From Edaphochlamys debaryana (lineage: Eukaryota; Chlorophyta; Chlorophyceae; Chlamydomonadales): 64,000 bases of DNA. Each line of letters begins with the position of its first letter. Position 1 is the first letter of the stretch. The notes under the pieces were generated by a model. That model worked only from the letters and a program-made list of their open reading frames with translations, had not been told where the DNA came from and searched no databases. Positions 31,701-45,000 of this stretch are shown here, in pieces. The DNA lies in NCBI GenBank assembly GCA_016858145.1, contig JAEHOE010000107.1, positions 248,001 through 312,000 on the forward strand. Direction: 5' to 3'. The position numbers and the translations under genes are program-made.

Positions 31701-34700
31701 AGCGGGGGCGTGGGGCTTACCCTTCGCGGGCGCCCCAGGTAGAGCCAGCGGGTTGTGCCAGCCCAGCCCCAGCACCACGCGGCCGGCGGGCTGGCGCGTG
31801 ACGGGGTTGGTGAGCTTGAAGGCGCCCTCCACGGGCACGCCGCTGGCCAGCGCCGTGAGCGGCACGGAGGCGATGCCGATGATGGCGCGCAGCGGGTCGT
31901 CGCTCTGTGGGCGGCGGGAAAGTGCACAAGAAGAGTGTGGGAGGAGGATATCCCGATAGAAGGTGACCTCCAGCCTGCAGCAGCCGTGCCGTTTGCAACG
32001 GCGCCGGCTTGGGGCCTCAGGCTGGCGGCCGGCAATTGGCAGAGCCTCTTATCGTCTCGTGCTCCGGCGGCACGCAGCGCCTGGGGGCCCGCAGCCCTCC
32101 CCACCTGCGCGTCGTCGAAGACCACGATGGCCATGTTCCGAGTGCGGAAGTCGGCCTCCAGCTCGGGCGTGCGTGCGATGGGCCATACGGCCTCGTCGTT
32201 GTAGACGGGGTGCACGCCCGACAGAGTGCGCGTGTCGTGGTAATCGCGGCAACCGGGGAACCTGCGGGAAAGAGATGTGGAGGTACACACATGGAGGTAC
32301 GGATGGGAATCCAGTGCGGCAGAGGGTTGCGGAGCGGAAGGGGCAAGCGGAATGTGGGAGGAACGGAGGGCGTGGTTGCGGCGGCGCACCTGTAGTGCGC
32401 GTACGGCCGTATGGTGAGCGAGGTGCCGCCCGCCGGCACCAGCTGCTCGCATCGCTCGATGATGACCTTGATGCACTGGTTGTTGCCGGCTTGCGTGAGA
32501 GCCTGCAGAGCGGAGCGGGGGCAGGGCCGGGGCGAGCAACCGTGAATGCGGCAAGACAACGCTGACCCGGGTCACGCTCCAGAGTCCTCGCCTGCTCCAC
32601 CACCCTTGTCCCAGAAGCCGAAAAGAGGCGGCTCCCTCCCTGCACCCGCCGCCCACCCCCTTCCCACCAGCTGCACGGCCTGCGTGGCCGGGTCCCGCTC
32701 GTCCGGCTCGCTGGGGCGCTTCTGGCGCGCCTGCAGGCGGTACTCCTTGAGCAGGCTGTCCAGTGGGCGGCGGAAGCAGTAGCCGTAGCGCACGCGGCCC
32801 AGGCGCTTGCCGTCCGCGCCAAACACGTCGACGTAGTGGTACGCGCGGTTGTAGCCAAGCGCTGAAGGGTGGGTGGGGGGGTAGGAGGCACAGGGCACGA
32901 GACAGCATAAGCCAGCGTCGGGAAGCGAAGGGAGCTACACCGAACAGCGCGCATGCAAGTTACGGTTTGGTGGCTCCGGCCTGCGAAAACACGGAGGACC
33001 TCTCACCTGCGCCGATCTCGAGATCCTCCAGAACCTGCGAAGGACGCACAGGAGCGGAACGGGGAGTAAGCGCACGACCGTGGATCCTCACCAGAGCTTG
33101 TGCATCAACCCAATGTCCAGGCCCCTGCACCCTGCCTCCAAGCACACCCCTCCTCTTCTCTCCCTGTACGTACCTGGCGCAGCGGCAGCTTGGCCACGCC
33201 CAGCACGTCGTAGTCGTAGCCCCTGGCCCTGCACAGCTCCAGCGCCAGCACGTGCGTGTCCAGGTACTCGAGCAGGAAGGGGTCGTTGTCCACCACGTAC
33301 TGTTGGGGGGAAGAGGAGGGAGAGGGGAGCGGGAGAGAGGCGGGCGTCAGCATATCAAGGGAGGCGGTGGGCCGTGCCTGGGATGGCTGCGCCCCACGCA
33401 ACGCACCCGACGCTCCGCTGCTCTCCCCTGCCCTAAACGGGCTGCCCTGCTGTGCAAGGCGGGAAGTCGTTTACCTGGATGATGGTGTTGAAGTTGGGGG
33501 CGTTGGAGGCCATGATTGGCGTGGCCTGGGACTCGTGCATGAAGAAGTCGAAGGTGAAGAACACGGACGGGTCCTTGCCCAGCGACTCCTCCTGCGGTTG
33601 TATGGAACGTTGGCGGGCCAAGGGGCATCACCATTAAGATAGGCAGTTTGCGGGGGGTGGAGATCCGCAGGCGCCTTAACCGGAGCAGGTGCGGGCCAGA
33701 GGCATTAGCCTGGGCTGCCTGCAAGGCAGAGAGGCACAGAGCCCACCCCCCAGCACGCCCAGCCCCCGGCCCGGGCCCGCGCTCACGTAGATCTGCGACT
33801 CGGTGATGTGCAGCTCGAAGATGTTCTGGTCCTCGCCGATCTCGGAGAAGTCGTCCGTGTCGGAGCGCAGCGAGTCGCGCAGCCCACGGCCCGAGGAGCG
33901 CAGCGCGCGGTTGATGCCGCTGTAGGCGCCGCGCAGCTGCAGCTCCAGCTTGCGGATCTTCTCCTCGCGCCTTTCGATCTCGCGCTGGGGGGTGGGGGGT
34001 GCGGTAGGACGGGGTAGGGTGAGGATGAGTTAGGATTGGGCACGGGAGGTGGGGCCTCGGGGCAGACGGGAGGGCGCAAGACCGTTGAGTGGGATGAGCC
34101 GCGGGTGTACAAAGCCCCACCTCGAGCTTCTTCATGTCGTGCTGCAGCTCGCGCTTGACGCGGTCCATCTCGCGGTGCGCCTCCTCCAGCGCCGCCTTGG
34201 CCTCCATGGTGATGGCGGACTCGGTTTCCAGGACCTGAGGGGAGGCAAGGAGGTGTAGGTGAGACGAGGAGAGGATAGGTAGCGGGTGTGCTGTCTCCAT
34301 ACGCTGGGATCAACTTTCCCAGAGGACCCAGGCGCAACCCTCTCTTTGTCGAGGGTACAGCAGCAGACGAGAGAGAAAGTACGGTACGGTCTAGGTACGA
34401 CCATGGTTGAAACCCCAGCGCAGCCCTCTCCCTTGCAGCCCACCTTGTGGAGCTTCTTGATCTCGCCCTGGTCCAGGCGCCACACGTCACGCAGCTGGAT
34501 GAGCTCGCGCCGCAGCTCCTCGGGCGTCTTGTCCGCGTCGGGTCGCCGGTCGCTGCCGAACAGGAGTTCTACAGGGCCGGGCGGAAGGAAGCGCTGAGCC
34601 AAAGCAGGCAGCTGCACAGGAAGGGGCACAGCCTGTAGGGCATGCCACTGCGCTGTGTTGTGTACTCATAGCCGCCGCCTCAGACACGACCGCCATCCGC

Positions 34701-37700
34701 ATCCCCACCGTCTTCGTCCAGCAGGAAGTCCACGTTGGTGCCGTTGGGCAGGTCCCTGGGGGCCCGGGTGGGAGGGAGGGGGTGTGAGGGAGACCGCATG
34801 AGTCTGCTGACGCCTTGTCTTGCAGCAAAGACAGAGGGAGGTTGGGAGGGCGAAGCCCCGGCCCCTTTGTGGCGTGCGCCGCTCACTTCATGTAGACGGC
34901 GAGCTTGTCGTGCGCTGCCTGCAGCTCCAGCGTCAGCGAGGCCACTCGCTTCTTGAGCGCGTCCGCCTCGTCCTGAAGGGACCACAGGGGCGGCACAACG
35001 TTATGCCGCGTGGAGCAGCAACTCCAGGCGCAACATCACAGCCCGCAGCGCCTTTGCCTGCGCCAAGGCCCCGCACCCCATGGGCGCACCTGCATGACCC
35101 TGTAGGACTGCAGGTCCATGCCGTCCAGCAGCGCCCGCGTGTGCGTCAGCTCCAGGCGGACCTAGGGTGAAAGCAGGAACGGAGGGCAGCCGTTAGCAAC
35201 AGTCGGTAGGACCAAGCAGCATCAGCAGGCCTCAGCGCTGCGCCCGACCAGACACAACGCCCTCAACAAACCCCCTGGGCCCAAGCTGCTTCCCCGCTCC
35301 CGGCTCCGCACCTCGGCCTCCTTGGCCTGTGCCGTGGCCTTTTCCCGCTTGACCGCGAACAGCTCCTCCCGCAGCGCCCGAACCTCCGCCAGCGCTTCCC
35401 CGGGCGCCGACAGCGCCTTCTGCTGCAGCGACAGGTACTCGCGCTCCAGCTTGACGCGCTCGGCCCTGACATCGCGAGCAGGTGGTGGAGAGAGGAGGTG
35501 TTGAGAGCAAGTGGGAGAGTGGGTCAGCGTGCGGGGTGGGGGTAGGGATGACATGGGTCGGGTGGACGTTTGGGTCAGTCATGGGCTTATGGGCTGCCGG
35601 TGAGGAACGGAGGAAGTGGAGTCTCGCCCTCGTGTACCACGCGCCGCTGCTCCGCGTGCTTTGAGCGCGGCCTACCCAGGGCTACTCACTTCTCGTGGTT
35701 GAGGCGGTTCTCCAGGTCCTGCACCTTCATCAGCTCCACGTTCAGCCGAGTGATCTCGTCCTCCAGCCTGTGGGTGCGGGGACCGGCAAAGTGGGAAAGA
35801 GCGCAGCTGTCGGCAGGGTTGCGAGCGTCAGCAGCTCCGAGGCTCCCGGGGCTGGCAACCCCCGCCAAGAGGCCCTGCCCTGCCCTGCCCGCACGCACTT
35901 GAAGCGCTTGCGGTGCTCCTCGTGCAGCAGCTTGTGCGTCTCCTCCAGCTGCGCCTGCATGCGGGCGTACATGATGCGGATGTTGTCCAGCTCGCCCTTG
36001 TGCTCCATGTAGCTGCGGGGCGGGGTTGCGGGGGTGAAGGGGCAGGTCCGGGGCATAAGGCCGGAGAAGAAGGCCACCTCGGCACGGTCGCCGAGAAGCA
36101 GACCAAGCCCAAGCTCAGGCGCAGATTCCGTGGTGGGGGGCCAATGGTAATACGTGGAGCACGCACCGCTTCTTGAAGGTGGAGGCGATCTCCCAGGCCT
36201 TCTGCAGCTGCTCGTCGCCCGCCGCGCCCTCCAGGTGGCCCAGCACGTCGATCTTCATGAAGTCGCGCTCCAGGTCCTCGATGCGCGCCTTGTACAGCGC
36301 GGCGTCGCGGGTGAGCGTCTCCACCTGGGGCCAAGGGTGGGGGCGCCGAGGGCGTTACGGTTGGGGAGCGGGGCATGGAGTGGGGCGTGCAGATGGTGGA
36401 GGTATGGAAGAGGGGTGGGCTGGCCAGCAGGGTGGGGAGGCTGAGGCAGATAGCGAGAAGCGCCTGATCCCGGGAGACACCGAGCCCCACCTTCTTGGCG
36501 TCGTCCTCCAGGTCCGTGTTGCGCCGCTGGGCGTCACGTAGCTCCACCTGTGGGGCGCGATCGACAACACCAGGTGCGTGTTTGGGCACTATTGCCTGTC
36601 CACGCCTCAGCCGCATGCCCATAGATGGGCAGCTGCCGACCCGCAACTAGCCCCACACCCTGCAGCCCCTGCGACCACCCCCACCTCGAGCTGGCCCACG
36701 CGCTCCCGCAGGAAGGCCTCCTTCATGCCGCCCGCCCCCGTGGTGGCGCGCACGCTGGCGCGGAAAGCCGCCACGTTGCCCGGGGTCTTGCCCATTCCAC
36801 CCGGCGAGGCGGGGCCGCCGCGGCCGGGCGACATAGCCCTGCAAGCAAGAGGCCATGCACCGCAGCTCACACCTGGCACCGAGCCATACGCTAGTGCAGA
36901 GCGGCGTACACGCCGTAATAGCTGTTGTAAAGGAAGGGTTTGAGTGCCGCGAGTACAGTTGGTCCTGGGGAGGGGCCCTCACCTGCCGGGGGACTTCATG
37001 GGCGAGCTGGTCCGCATGGCGGCGGCGATGCCCTGGCCCACGCGGAACACCTTGACCAGCTCCAGGGCCTGCCAGAGGGAACAGGTCGCAGGAGCATGGG
37101 GATCGGGGTGAGCTGTGATCAGCTATCATGCGGGCCCGGTAAGGCGGCGGACGGTTGCAAGCTGGTGGACGGGGCACACGCGTCGCTGGCGGGGAGGGCG
37201 TCCGCGTCGTGGGCGCACCTGGTAGAGCTCCTCGAAGGAGATCTTGGACTCGCCCGCCACGTCCCACTGCTGCAGCTTGGCCAGCAGGTAGCGCACCTCC
37301 TTCTGGTACATGTCTACACCAGCAGTTGGTTGAGAGACCGGGAGTGGGAAAGGGGACGAGTACGGTCTGGCATTGGCAACCGGGTGCAAGGAGGCCACTG
37401 ATGGGCGCAGTTCGTCTGACCGCGTGGGACGGGGATATGGACAGCAAGGGTCGTGGGGGGACTATGGCCGAGACTCGAGAGAATGAACCATAACACCGGC
37501 CCCGAAAGGTGGCGCACGCACCCGGCAGAAACTGGCGGACCAGGCGCACCACCTCCAGGTGGCTCAGGCAGCCGTCCTTGTTGAGATCCAGCTGGTCGAA
37601 CGCCACCGCCACGTCCTGTAGCGGGAAGGAAGGGATATTTCTTTGGCTGAGACACGACCGTATGCTTGGTGGGACTCAAGTGGGCCAGGCCCCGTGTCGC

Positions 37701-40700
37701 CAGATCAGCGACGGCCACGGGTGGCGGGGGCCTCGAGACGGGGCCCAAGCTGCCGGACATGACCGGACCGCTGACTGCGGACCGCTGACCGGAGCCCAGC
37801 ACAGGCATGGCCACGCGCACCTTCTTCCGGTCGCGCAGCACATCCCGGATGCGGTCCATGACGTCGTTCATCTCGATGTGCTTGCCGATCTTGGCGGCCG
37901 TGCCTGACAGGCAGTCAGGGTTGGGTTGTGGGGTCAGGAGTGTGAGGGGAGGCCACAGTGCACTTGGGTAATCTAAGCAGGCGGTCAGGGGTGGAAGAAG
38001 GCGCAAGGCAGGAGTGGGGCGGTGAAAGGCCATGCGGACTCACGCGCAGCGAAGGCCTCCTTGATGCACTCGAGGATCTCGTGCAGAGCGATCACGCCGT
38101 CGCCGTCCACGTCCAGCATGGTGCGCAGCTCCTCGATCTGCCTGCGGTGCCAAACAGGTGACAGGATATCGCATTGCTCCAATCTGCTAGCTTGCAGGAA
38201 GCATGCACCCTAGGGACTCGGGCTCCGTGCCAGAAGGCAGGGTGATTTTGCCTGTCTCCTAAGCCACAATAACTAGTGAGCGCCTCCAAAGCACCCCAGA
38301 ACACCCGCCCGGCCCCGCTCACTCCTGGTTGAGATCCGGCATGAGCGTCTGCAGCATGCGCGCCAGCTCGCGGCGGTCCAGGGCGCCGCTGTTGTCCAGG
38401 TCAAATTGGTTAAACACCTCCTGCGGGTCGGGGCGGAGGTGTTCACACACAGAGGGACGAGTTGTAAGGCGCTGCAGGGCTACGCCCCTGGAACCTACTG
38501 CTGTGTTGCGAATGCCCTCGGGTCTGGCGGCTGAGGCCCAGGGCCCGGGCGTGTACGCACCGAGAGGCGGGCTGCGTTGTTGGCGAGGAAGGAGTCGAGT
38601 GTCGTGAGGAACCGCTCCATGGCATTGTTGTTGCCCATCTTGACCTCCTTGTTGGTGCGCACGCCTGGGGCCGGGGGGCAAGCTCAAACCTCAGCCTCAA
38701 ACCTTTGAGCTAGTGCCCTCAGCCAAGACACTAGACAGTTTTATGGAGACCTGCGAAGCCCCAGTGCACGCTTACCCAGCGGCCGCGGGTAAGAGTTGTC
38801 GCCCGGAACGGTGAACAGCTTGCCGGTCTTGCGGTCTAGCAGGTACATCTCGTCGTTGTGCCAGAACTCCTCCAGGATCCAGTCCTCGGGGCCAGGGCCG
38901 TTGTTGGGCCCGTACAGCGCCTGACAGCAGCGACACACGAGATGGCTTGTCACCAGCCACTCGGGCCTACGACGGCTGCATAGGACACCCGACTGTTCGA
39001 CGGCTGTCCCCCGGTCCAATGACTGATCCCTAACCCCACGTGCATGGCTTTCTTACCTCCAGCCCTCCCACCCCGGCGTCCGCCATGACCGTGATCTTCC
39101 GCTCGTAGAACTTGACCAGGTTCTGCAGCTCCTGGACCTGCTGCTCGTACGCCTTGCACTGGGCCAGAGGCCCGTCTGAGGAAAAGCACCGAAGGCAGCA
39201 GGGCAGCGACAGATCAGAGCGCTGCAGGCATCTCTTGGGCGCCCGACGGGCCTAGGCCTCTTGCGTGCTGCGAGCACTATCGGGCAAGCTCTGCTCACCC
39301 GCTGTGCCATCCCTACCGGCCCCACCACAGCAGCGCTGACCAACACGGAGGTCGGCGCCCGTGCCCCATGACGCTCCACGCTATCCCTCGATGACACCCT
39401 GAGCCCACGCACCCGACTCCATGAGCGCCTTGAGCTCGGCGTTCTCCTCCTTGAGCGCCACCAGCTCCTCCTGCTGAATCACGAAGCGCCGGCCCGCCTC
39501 CTCGCCCCAGAACTCGTCCTCGGGCCGCTTTTTCTGCGCCGCCGCGGTCCGCTCCAGGTGGCCGACCTTCTTGACCAGCGAGCGCTGGTCCTTTAGGAAC
39601 CCATCCAGGCGCTGCTTGTAGGAGTCCGCCATGGCTTTGAAGTCGGCAGACTTCTTCTTCTCCCTGCGGTTGCAGGGGAGCGGGTGTCACCTTCAGCGGG
39701 TGCAGAAGGGCGGCAATGCAGCGGAGCCGCAGGTGCTGATGCGAGAGGAGAGGAGCCATGGCGAAGCCCGTGAGAGTGCATCGCCGCTGGGATGCAGTTG
39801 GCGACACTGGCTCTACACCATGCTTTACCCTGTGCCCCAGAGCAGCAAGCATGCCCAGGACTGCCCCTGCCCTCCCTGCATGGCCTGCTCTGACAACCGC
39901 TCAACTCCATCAAGTGCTGTGCGCCCCCAAGCAGCTGATAGACTTTGCGCCAATAAGCAGCCAGCGTGCCAACGTTCCTGCCTTCCTCCAAGTCCTGCTT
40001 GCCGAGAGCACGGCACATCAGCGTTGACGTTCCCCATCTCATGGCACTTCCTCCGATACCACGTATCCACTGTTGTAAGCGTGAAGGAATCCAGGTCCTG
40101 TTGCCAGGGGTCCCTTTGCCCTTGCCCCATGGCAGGGGCAACTTCCGCATTGCATGCTGTCCACCTTTAACCCCCCTTTAGCATTCATGCCCCAATCCCT
40201 GGTGCCCTCGGGCGCACCTGGCCAGTTTGCTGGCGAGCTCCGCATTCTCCGAACGCAGCTTGGAGATGGCCCTCTCTGAGTCCAGCAGCTTCTGAGCTGC
40301 GCCACCCTTTGCGGTGGCATCGGTCTGCACGAGTGCACGCTTGGCGGCCTCCTCCGTACGTGCAAGCTGAGCTCCGAGCCTGCGCGGGGCGCACAGCACA
40401 ACCGTTTTGTGTGGAGGCTCGGAAGGCGAAGGGACTAAAGAGGCACACCGCCTCTCAGAAATAAGGATTCCACAGGGCCCGCGGATGGCACAAGCATTAC
40501 GCGTGACCGCACACATTGCTCCTCACGCGGAAGGCCGGGGCGTGAGGACCTGAGTTCAGGCCTGGGCCCACACCCCGTAGCGTGCCGATACCACGCTTGG
40601 AAGCCCGCTGCCCCGCCCGGAGCTCCCTCGCGCGTGGCTCAGCAGTGACCCGAATCTTACTGTTTGATTTTCAGCTCCAGCTCCCGCTCGCGCTTTTTGG

Positions 40701-40857
40701 TGTTGCGATACTCCTCCAGCATGCGATGGAAGTTCTCATGGTTGACCTTCTCGTTCGACAGCGCCCACGCATACTTGACCACCTTTGGAGGAGGAAGGCT
40801 GCCGAAGCTAGTCGCCGACTCGTCCGGGCCGTCAAGGCCCCGGTCGTCGTTCGGCAT
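28766..40857 (-). CDS. RPGRIP1L-like ciliary transition-zone protein with EF-hands
   Basis: About 38 exons, roughly 1950 residues, starting at the ATG at 40857 (MPNDDRGLDGPDE). Order of parts: N-terminal coiled coil (40857-39058); a short LLDRKTGKLFTVPG segment (38921-38776); EF-hand region (38420-37522) with loops DLDNSGALDRRE, DVDGDGVIALHE and DLNKDGCLSHLE; long coiled coils (37313-34122); and a first C2 (33988-32669: NIFELHITESQIY, FFTFDFFMHESQATP). Next come a second C2 (32504-31722: ALTQAGNNQCIKVIIE, HPVYNDEAVWPI, GLGWHNP), a Pro/Gln/Gly-rich linker with PYGQ repeats (31592-30084), and a C-terminal C2/RPGR-interacting-like domain (29966-28766: LEHRIVLCLHSIEFTPE to the stop). Coiled coil followed by this C2 series is the RPGRIP1/RPGRIP1L plan. 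In other organisms these proteins build the ciliary transition zone with NPHP4 and RPGR. EF-hands are not part of the animal proteins, as far as I know. Exons are short and introns about 100-250 bp. Confidence 0.72.
30600..31080 (-). repeat. PYGQ-repeat coding region
   Basis: Within one long exon of the RPGRIP1L-like gene, the codons for PYGQ/PGPYGQQ-type units recur about 20 times (plus-strand ccgtacgg). The product is a low-complexity Pro/Tyr/Gly/Gln linker between the second and third C2 domains. Confidence 0.75.
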
Positions 40858-42061
40858 GGCAGTAGGGACGCCCTAGTCGGTGGCTAAGCTGGGCGTCACA
40901 GGACCAAGCCTAAATGCTTATCTGACTACATAGGTGCGCAGGGGCCCAGAGCTGAGCCCCGAGGAGCAACATAGGCGACGAGGTGTTCGATAGCACGCTT
41001 CCGCGCAAGTCGCGGCATAAGATTGCGGATGAACGCGTATGTGACTGTGTGATGCAGCCCCAGTAGCCTAGTGATGAACAAGGGTCTCGAGAGGCCCCAA
41101 CGGCAAAGCTGAGCGCCGGATGGATCCGACAGCCGGTCGTTGTTAGCGCTGCCCGAGCAAGCGTCGACAAGCGCGTCTCACTCTCAACTACACGCGTAAG
41201 CTAAGCGCGTGCCAGCACTTCCGCCCCCCCGGTACACAGGGCGTTGTCGAAGCGACATCTTCTGCGCTTCTGCGCCCCTGTCCGCACCGTCGCCCTTCGT
41301 GGTTTCCAATGGTTCCTACAGCAAGGGCTTCATTAATGCATGTCAAGCTCCCTGCGGCCGGGTCTACGGCCTTGGCTTCCCGAAGCGCCCACGGGTCGGC
41401 TCGCTCGTTGCGCAGTATAGCTGCACCCTTTTCCTGAGTCTGGTTGCCATAAGCTTGAGGGCAATCCAACTTGCAAAACGGCGGCCTGGCGCGAAAGCGA
41501 GGGGCACGCACAGCAAGCATACCACCTCACACACACGCGGTCTCGCGATCCTGCGTCGCGGGCGTCCTTGCGAGTGGCAATCAGGTTGTTGGCAACCAAG
41601 CGTGCGTCGGCACGAGAGGGCTGGCTCGCGAACGCGGCGTTGCATCAGACTCTGCGTCGCGAGGTTCACCACTGGGGCCGCAAGCTCACGTTATTGCCTG
41701 AGCCTTTGCACACGAGCACTCAATTACACGTAGCATCCTCATCGCTTCCGCGCGAAAGACACCAAACGCAGACAACGCGTGCACGCATGCGACGCAGCCT
41801 CAGCGCGCGGGAGAGCTGGCATTGAGTTAAACAGCATGAGGGTGAGCAATTTAATCTGGGACGTAGGCCTTTGGCGCTGGCGCGGGCACCGGCATTGCAT
41901 CCGCTGCCACGACGCCCACTGCGGCACCCCGAGGGCCTGCGAGCCGACGAGTGATCACGTCTTACGCGTCACACTGCTGCTGTTCATCTGGGTCGGCTCG
42001 GTGTGTGCACTTCCCGGCACCATCTTGACGGGTGCAATTGGCTTCCGCTGGTGTCTTCCAG
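40858..42061. other. Divergent promoter region, probably with a 5' exon of the GrpE-fusion gene
   Basis: About 1.2 kb between the RPGRIP1L-like gene (minus) and the helical-repeat/GrpE gene (plus). The latter's first identified exon opens with a splice acceptor (CTTCCAG at 42055-42061), so its start codon must lie upstream in this region. I could not choose among the ATGs. No repeats seen. Confidence 0.4.
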
Positions 42062-45000
42062 GCCATTCTGGGGCGTCCGCCTGGGCGCTCCGCCCCGACC
42101 CCTGCCCATGCGCGGACCAGGGCCCCGATCCTTCGTGCAGACGGTTGTGGGACTGCGGCACCGGTGGCCAAGGTGGCCGGTCGCCGCCGCACCGTCACGC
42201 TGCGGGCGACATACCAGCCCGTAAGCCCGACGGGGGGGCAGGGGAGAGATGCGTCAAGCGATGAGAGGAGGGGCTGCAGGGGGGTGGCCTGTGCAGAATC
42301 AACCGCCGGGGTTAGCGTTGGGCAGGGGCAGAGGTGGTAGCAGATGACAAAAGGGCGGGGCTGGACCGCAGGCTGGGCTGGACAATGGCCGCAGCAGTAT
42401 ACCTGCCCATGTTACAGGCGCCACACTCGTGCTGCTCCGCCTCGCTCCCACCACCTGCAGGGCGGCTACCCTGGCGGCGGTCACCCGCGTGTGCCCCGGC
42501 GGCCCCGGGACCTGCAGCAGCTGGCGGACTTCCTGAGCGGGGGGTGAGAAGGGCCGGGCTGTCCTGGGCCGACGGGCGGGCTGCAGCCGTGCAGCGGCTG
42601 CCTACCACCACGCTCGTCACAAAGGCCACTGCCGGCTTGCCCGCCTGCAAGCTTCCCTTTGAGCTCGCCCGCGCACAAGGCCACCCGCTTCATAGCTACG
42701 CTAGCACTACCCAACCCACCACGCTTCCCCGTGCCCCCACCCTCCACGCCCCTCCGCCCAGGGCCGCCGATGACCCCGATCAGTTTCTGGAGCTCCTCTC
42801 CTCCGCGCCGCGTGTGCTGCAGCGCCGCAGCCCCACCCCGCCCGCGGCCCCGCCTGGGCCCTCCCTCCTGGAGCAGCAGATGGCGCAGCAGATGGCCCAA
42901 CAGATGGCCGCGCAGCAACAGCAGCAGCAGGTGGGGGCCGATGAAACGGGGATGAGCAGGCACCCAGCAGGGGCGTGTAAGGGTGGATGAACGTGGTGGA
43001 CGAGGCGAGTTGGCGAGTAGGGGCTTGCAGGACTTGCGTAACACGTGTTGAAGCTGCGCCCCCGCTCGCTGCCGTGTGGCATTCTGCCCGCAGCTGCGGC
43101 GACAGCAGATTGCGCAGGTGGCGGAGGTGGAGGCGGCGCGGCGGCGCGCGGCGCAGGAGGCGGCTGCGGCCGCCGAGGCGGACGAGGCGCGGCGCGAGGG
43201 CCTGCGCCAGGCCATGTCCCGCAACGCGCGGCGCCTCCTGCCCCAGTTCGACCCGGAGGCCCTGGCCCGACTGGCCTCGGGGCTGGCGGCCGCAGGTGAG
43301 CAGCTGGACGGCCGGCATGGGCTGGGCTATGGGGCTTGCATGTGCTTGCAGCGTAGAGGTGGCACACCGCCGCCTCTGGCCTTGAGTCAGAGTTGCAGCG
43401 CACGCAGCAAGGAGATGGCGTCCACTGCCCTTTGCGGGGCCTGTGTGCCTCACTCTGCGTCCCGTGATGTCCTGCTGACAATCCATGCCCTCGACTCGCG
43501 ATGCCGCCGCAGGCGTGCGCGACCCTTCCCTGTGCGACGCCATGGTGCAGCAGCTGGTGTCGGACAAGGCCCGCCAGCAGGCGCAGCAGGCACAGCAGGC
43601 ACAGCTGGCGGCGCAGCAGCCACCGCACGGGGCCAAGAAGCCCGTGCCGCAGGCAGACAGGTGCGGTGCTGAGGCTAGGCTACGGGGTACCGCACTGGGC
43701 CGGAGGTGCACGGGGTGCCTTTCAACAACCGTCTTGCGCCTTCTTGCCTCGCCTTCTTCTCCAGTCCCTTGCACACATCCCAACCTCTCCGCCCCAACTG
43801 CCCTGCCCTCCACCCTCCCCAAACCCCCACATTCTTCAAACCCTCACATTCTTCCCATGCCCCCCGCAGCCTCGCCGAGCTCCTTGACGCCTTCGCGGCC
43901 ATGCGCCACCGCCCCTCGGACGCCGAGCTGGCCCTCCTGCTGCGCCAGCACCAGCAGCAGCGCGAGCAGCAGGCGGCGGCGGCCGCAGCCGCGGCTGAGG
44001 CGGAGCGCCTGCGGCAGCAGCAGGCCCTGCGCTCCCAGCCCCGCCTGCAGCCGCGGGGCATGGGCATGCCGTCCGCGGCCCAGGCTGCGGCCGCGGCCGC
44101 GGGCCCGCAGGCCGGCGCCAACACGGGGCTGGACGGCGCCCGGCCGGACCAGCGGACCATGACGCCCGAGCAGGCCGCGAGGCTGCTGTACGCGCTGTCG
44201 CGGGTGGGCTACAAGCCCGACGAGGCGACGCTGTCGCAGCTGCTGGAGCAGCTGCAGCCGCAGCGGCTGCAGCTGCAGCCCACGGACGCGGCGCAGGCGG
44301 CGGCGGAGCAGGCCCTGCCGCCGGCGCAGCGGCTGCTGCTGCGGGACGTGGAGGACAAGGAGCGGGAGTGGGACCGGGAGGCGGCGGAGGCGCGGGGCGG
44401 GCAGCGGCGGGTGCAGCGGCCGGACGGGGCAGCGTCCTCGGAGGACGAGGAGGGCAGGGTTGGGGAGGAGGCGGGAGAGGACCAGTTCCTGGATGAGCAG
44501 CTGTCGCTGAGCCTGGCCCGGGACGCACAGGCCGTGGCGTCGGCGGTGCGGGCGCTGGAGCGCATGGGGCGGCCGGACAAGGCGCGGCAGCTGCGGTACC
44601 GGTGAGTAGGGCAGGGGCGGGGTAGCTGCAAGGTGGCAGGTGTGGTGCGCTCGCGCTCGTAGACGAGGAGCTCTTGCGCCGTCGGATGCACCCGGGGCGC
44701 GCTTGGCTGCTCAGACCTCAGTCGCGTCCCCGGGCGCTGAATGCACCTGTGATCAAACCCCAACCTCGACCGCCACACTCCACACCACTCCCACCCTTAC
44801 GCCTGTCTTGATGACCCCTCCTGACGCCCCCGCAGGTTCCAGCAGCACGTGGCCGAGGTGCAGTCCCGCGTCGCCGCGGAGCAACACGCGCGCAGGCGGG
44901 CGCTGCGGCGGGCCCGGCTGGAGGCGGAGGACGAGGCGGAGGCGCGGGCGCAGGCGGAGGAGGAGGCCGGCGCCACCCGCGCGAGGGCCGAGGCCGAGGC

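Noticed and set aside
41209..41733. First exon of the GrpE-fusion gene or a separate gene
   Set aside because: No splice donor in a phase that fits the exon at 42062 could be shown. The start of that gene is left open.
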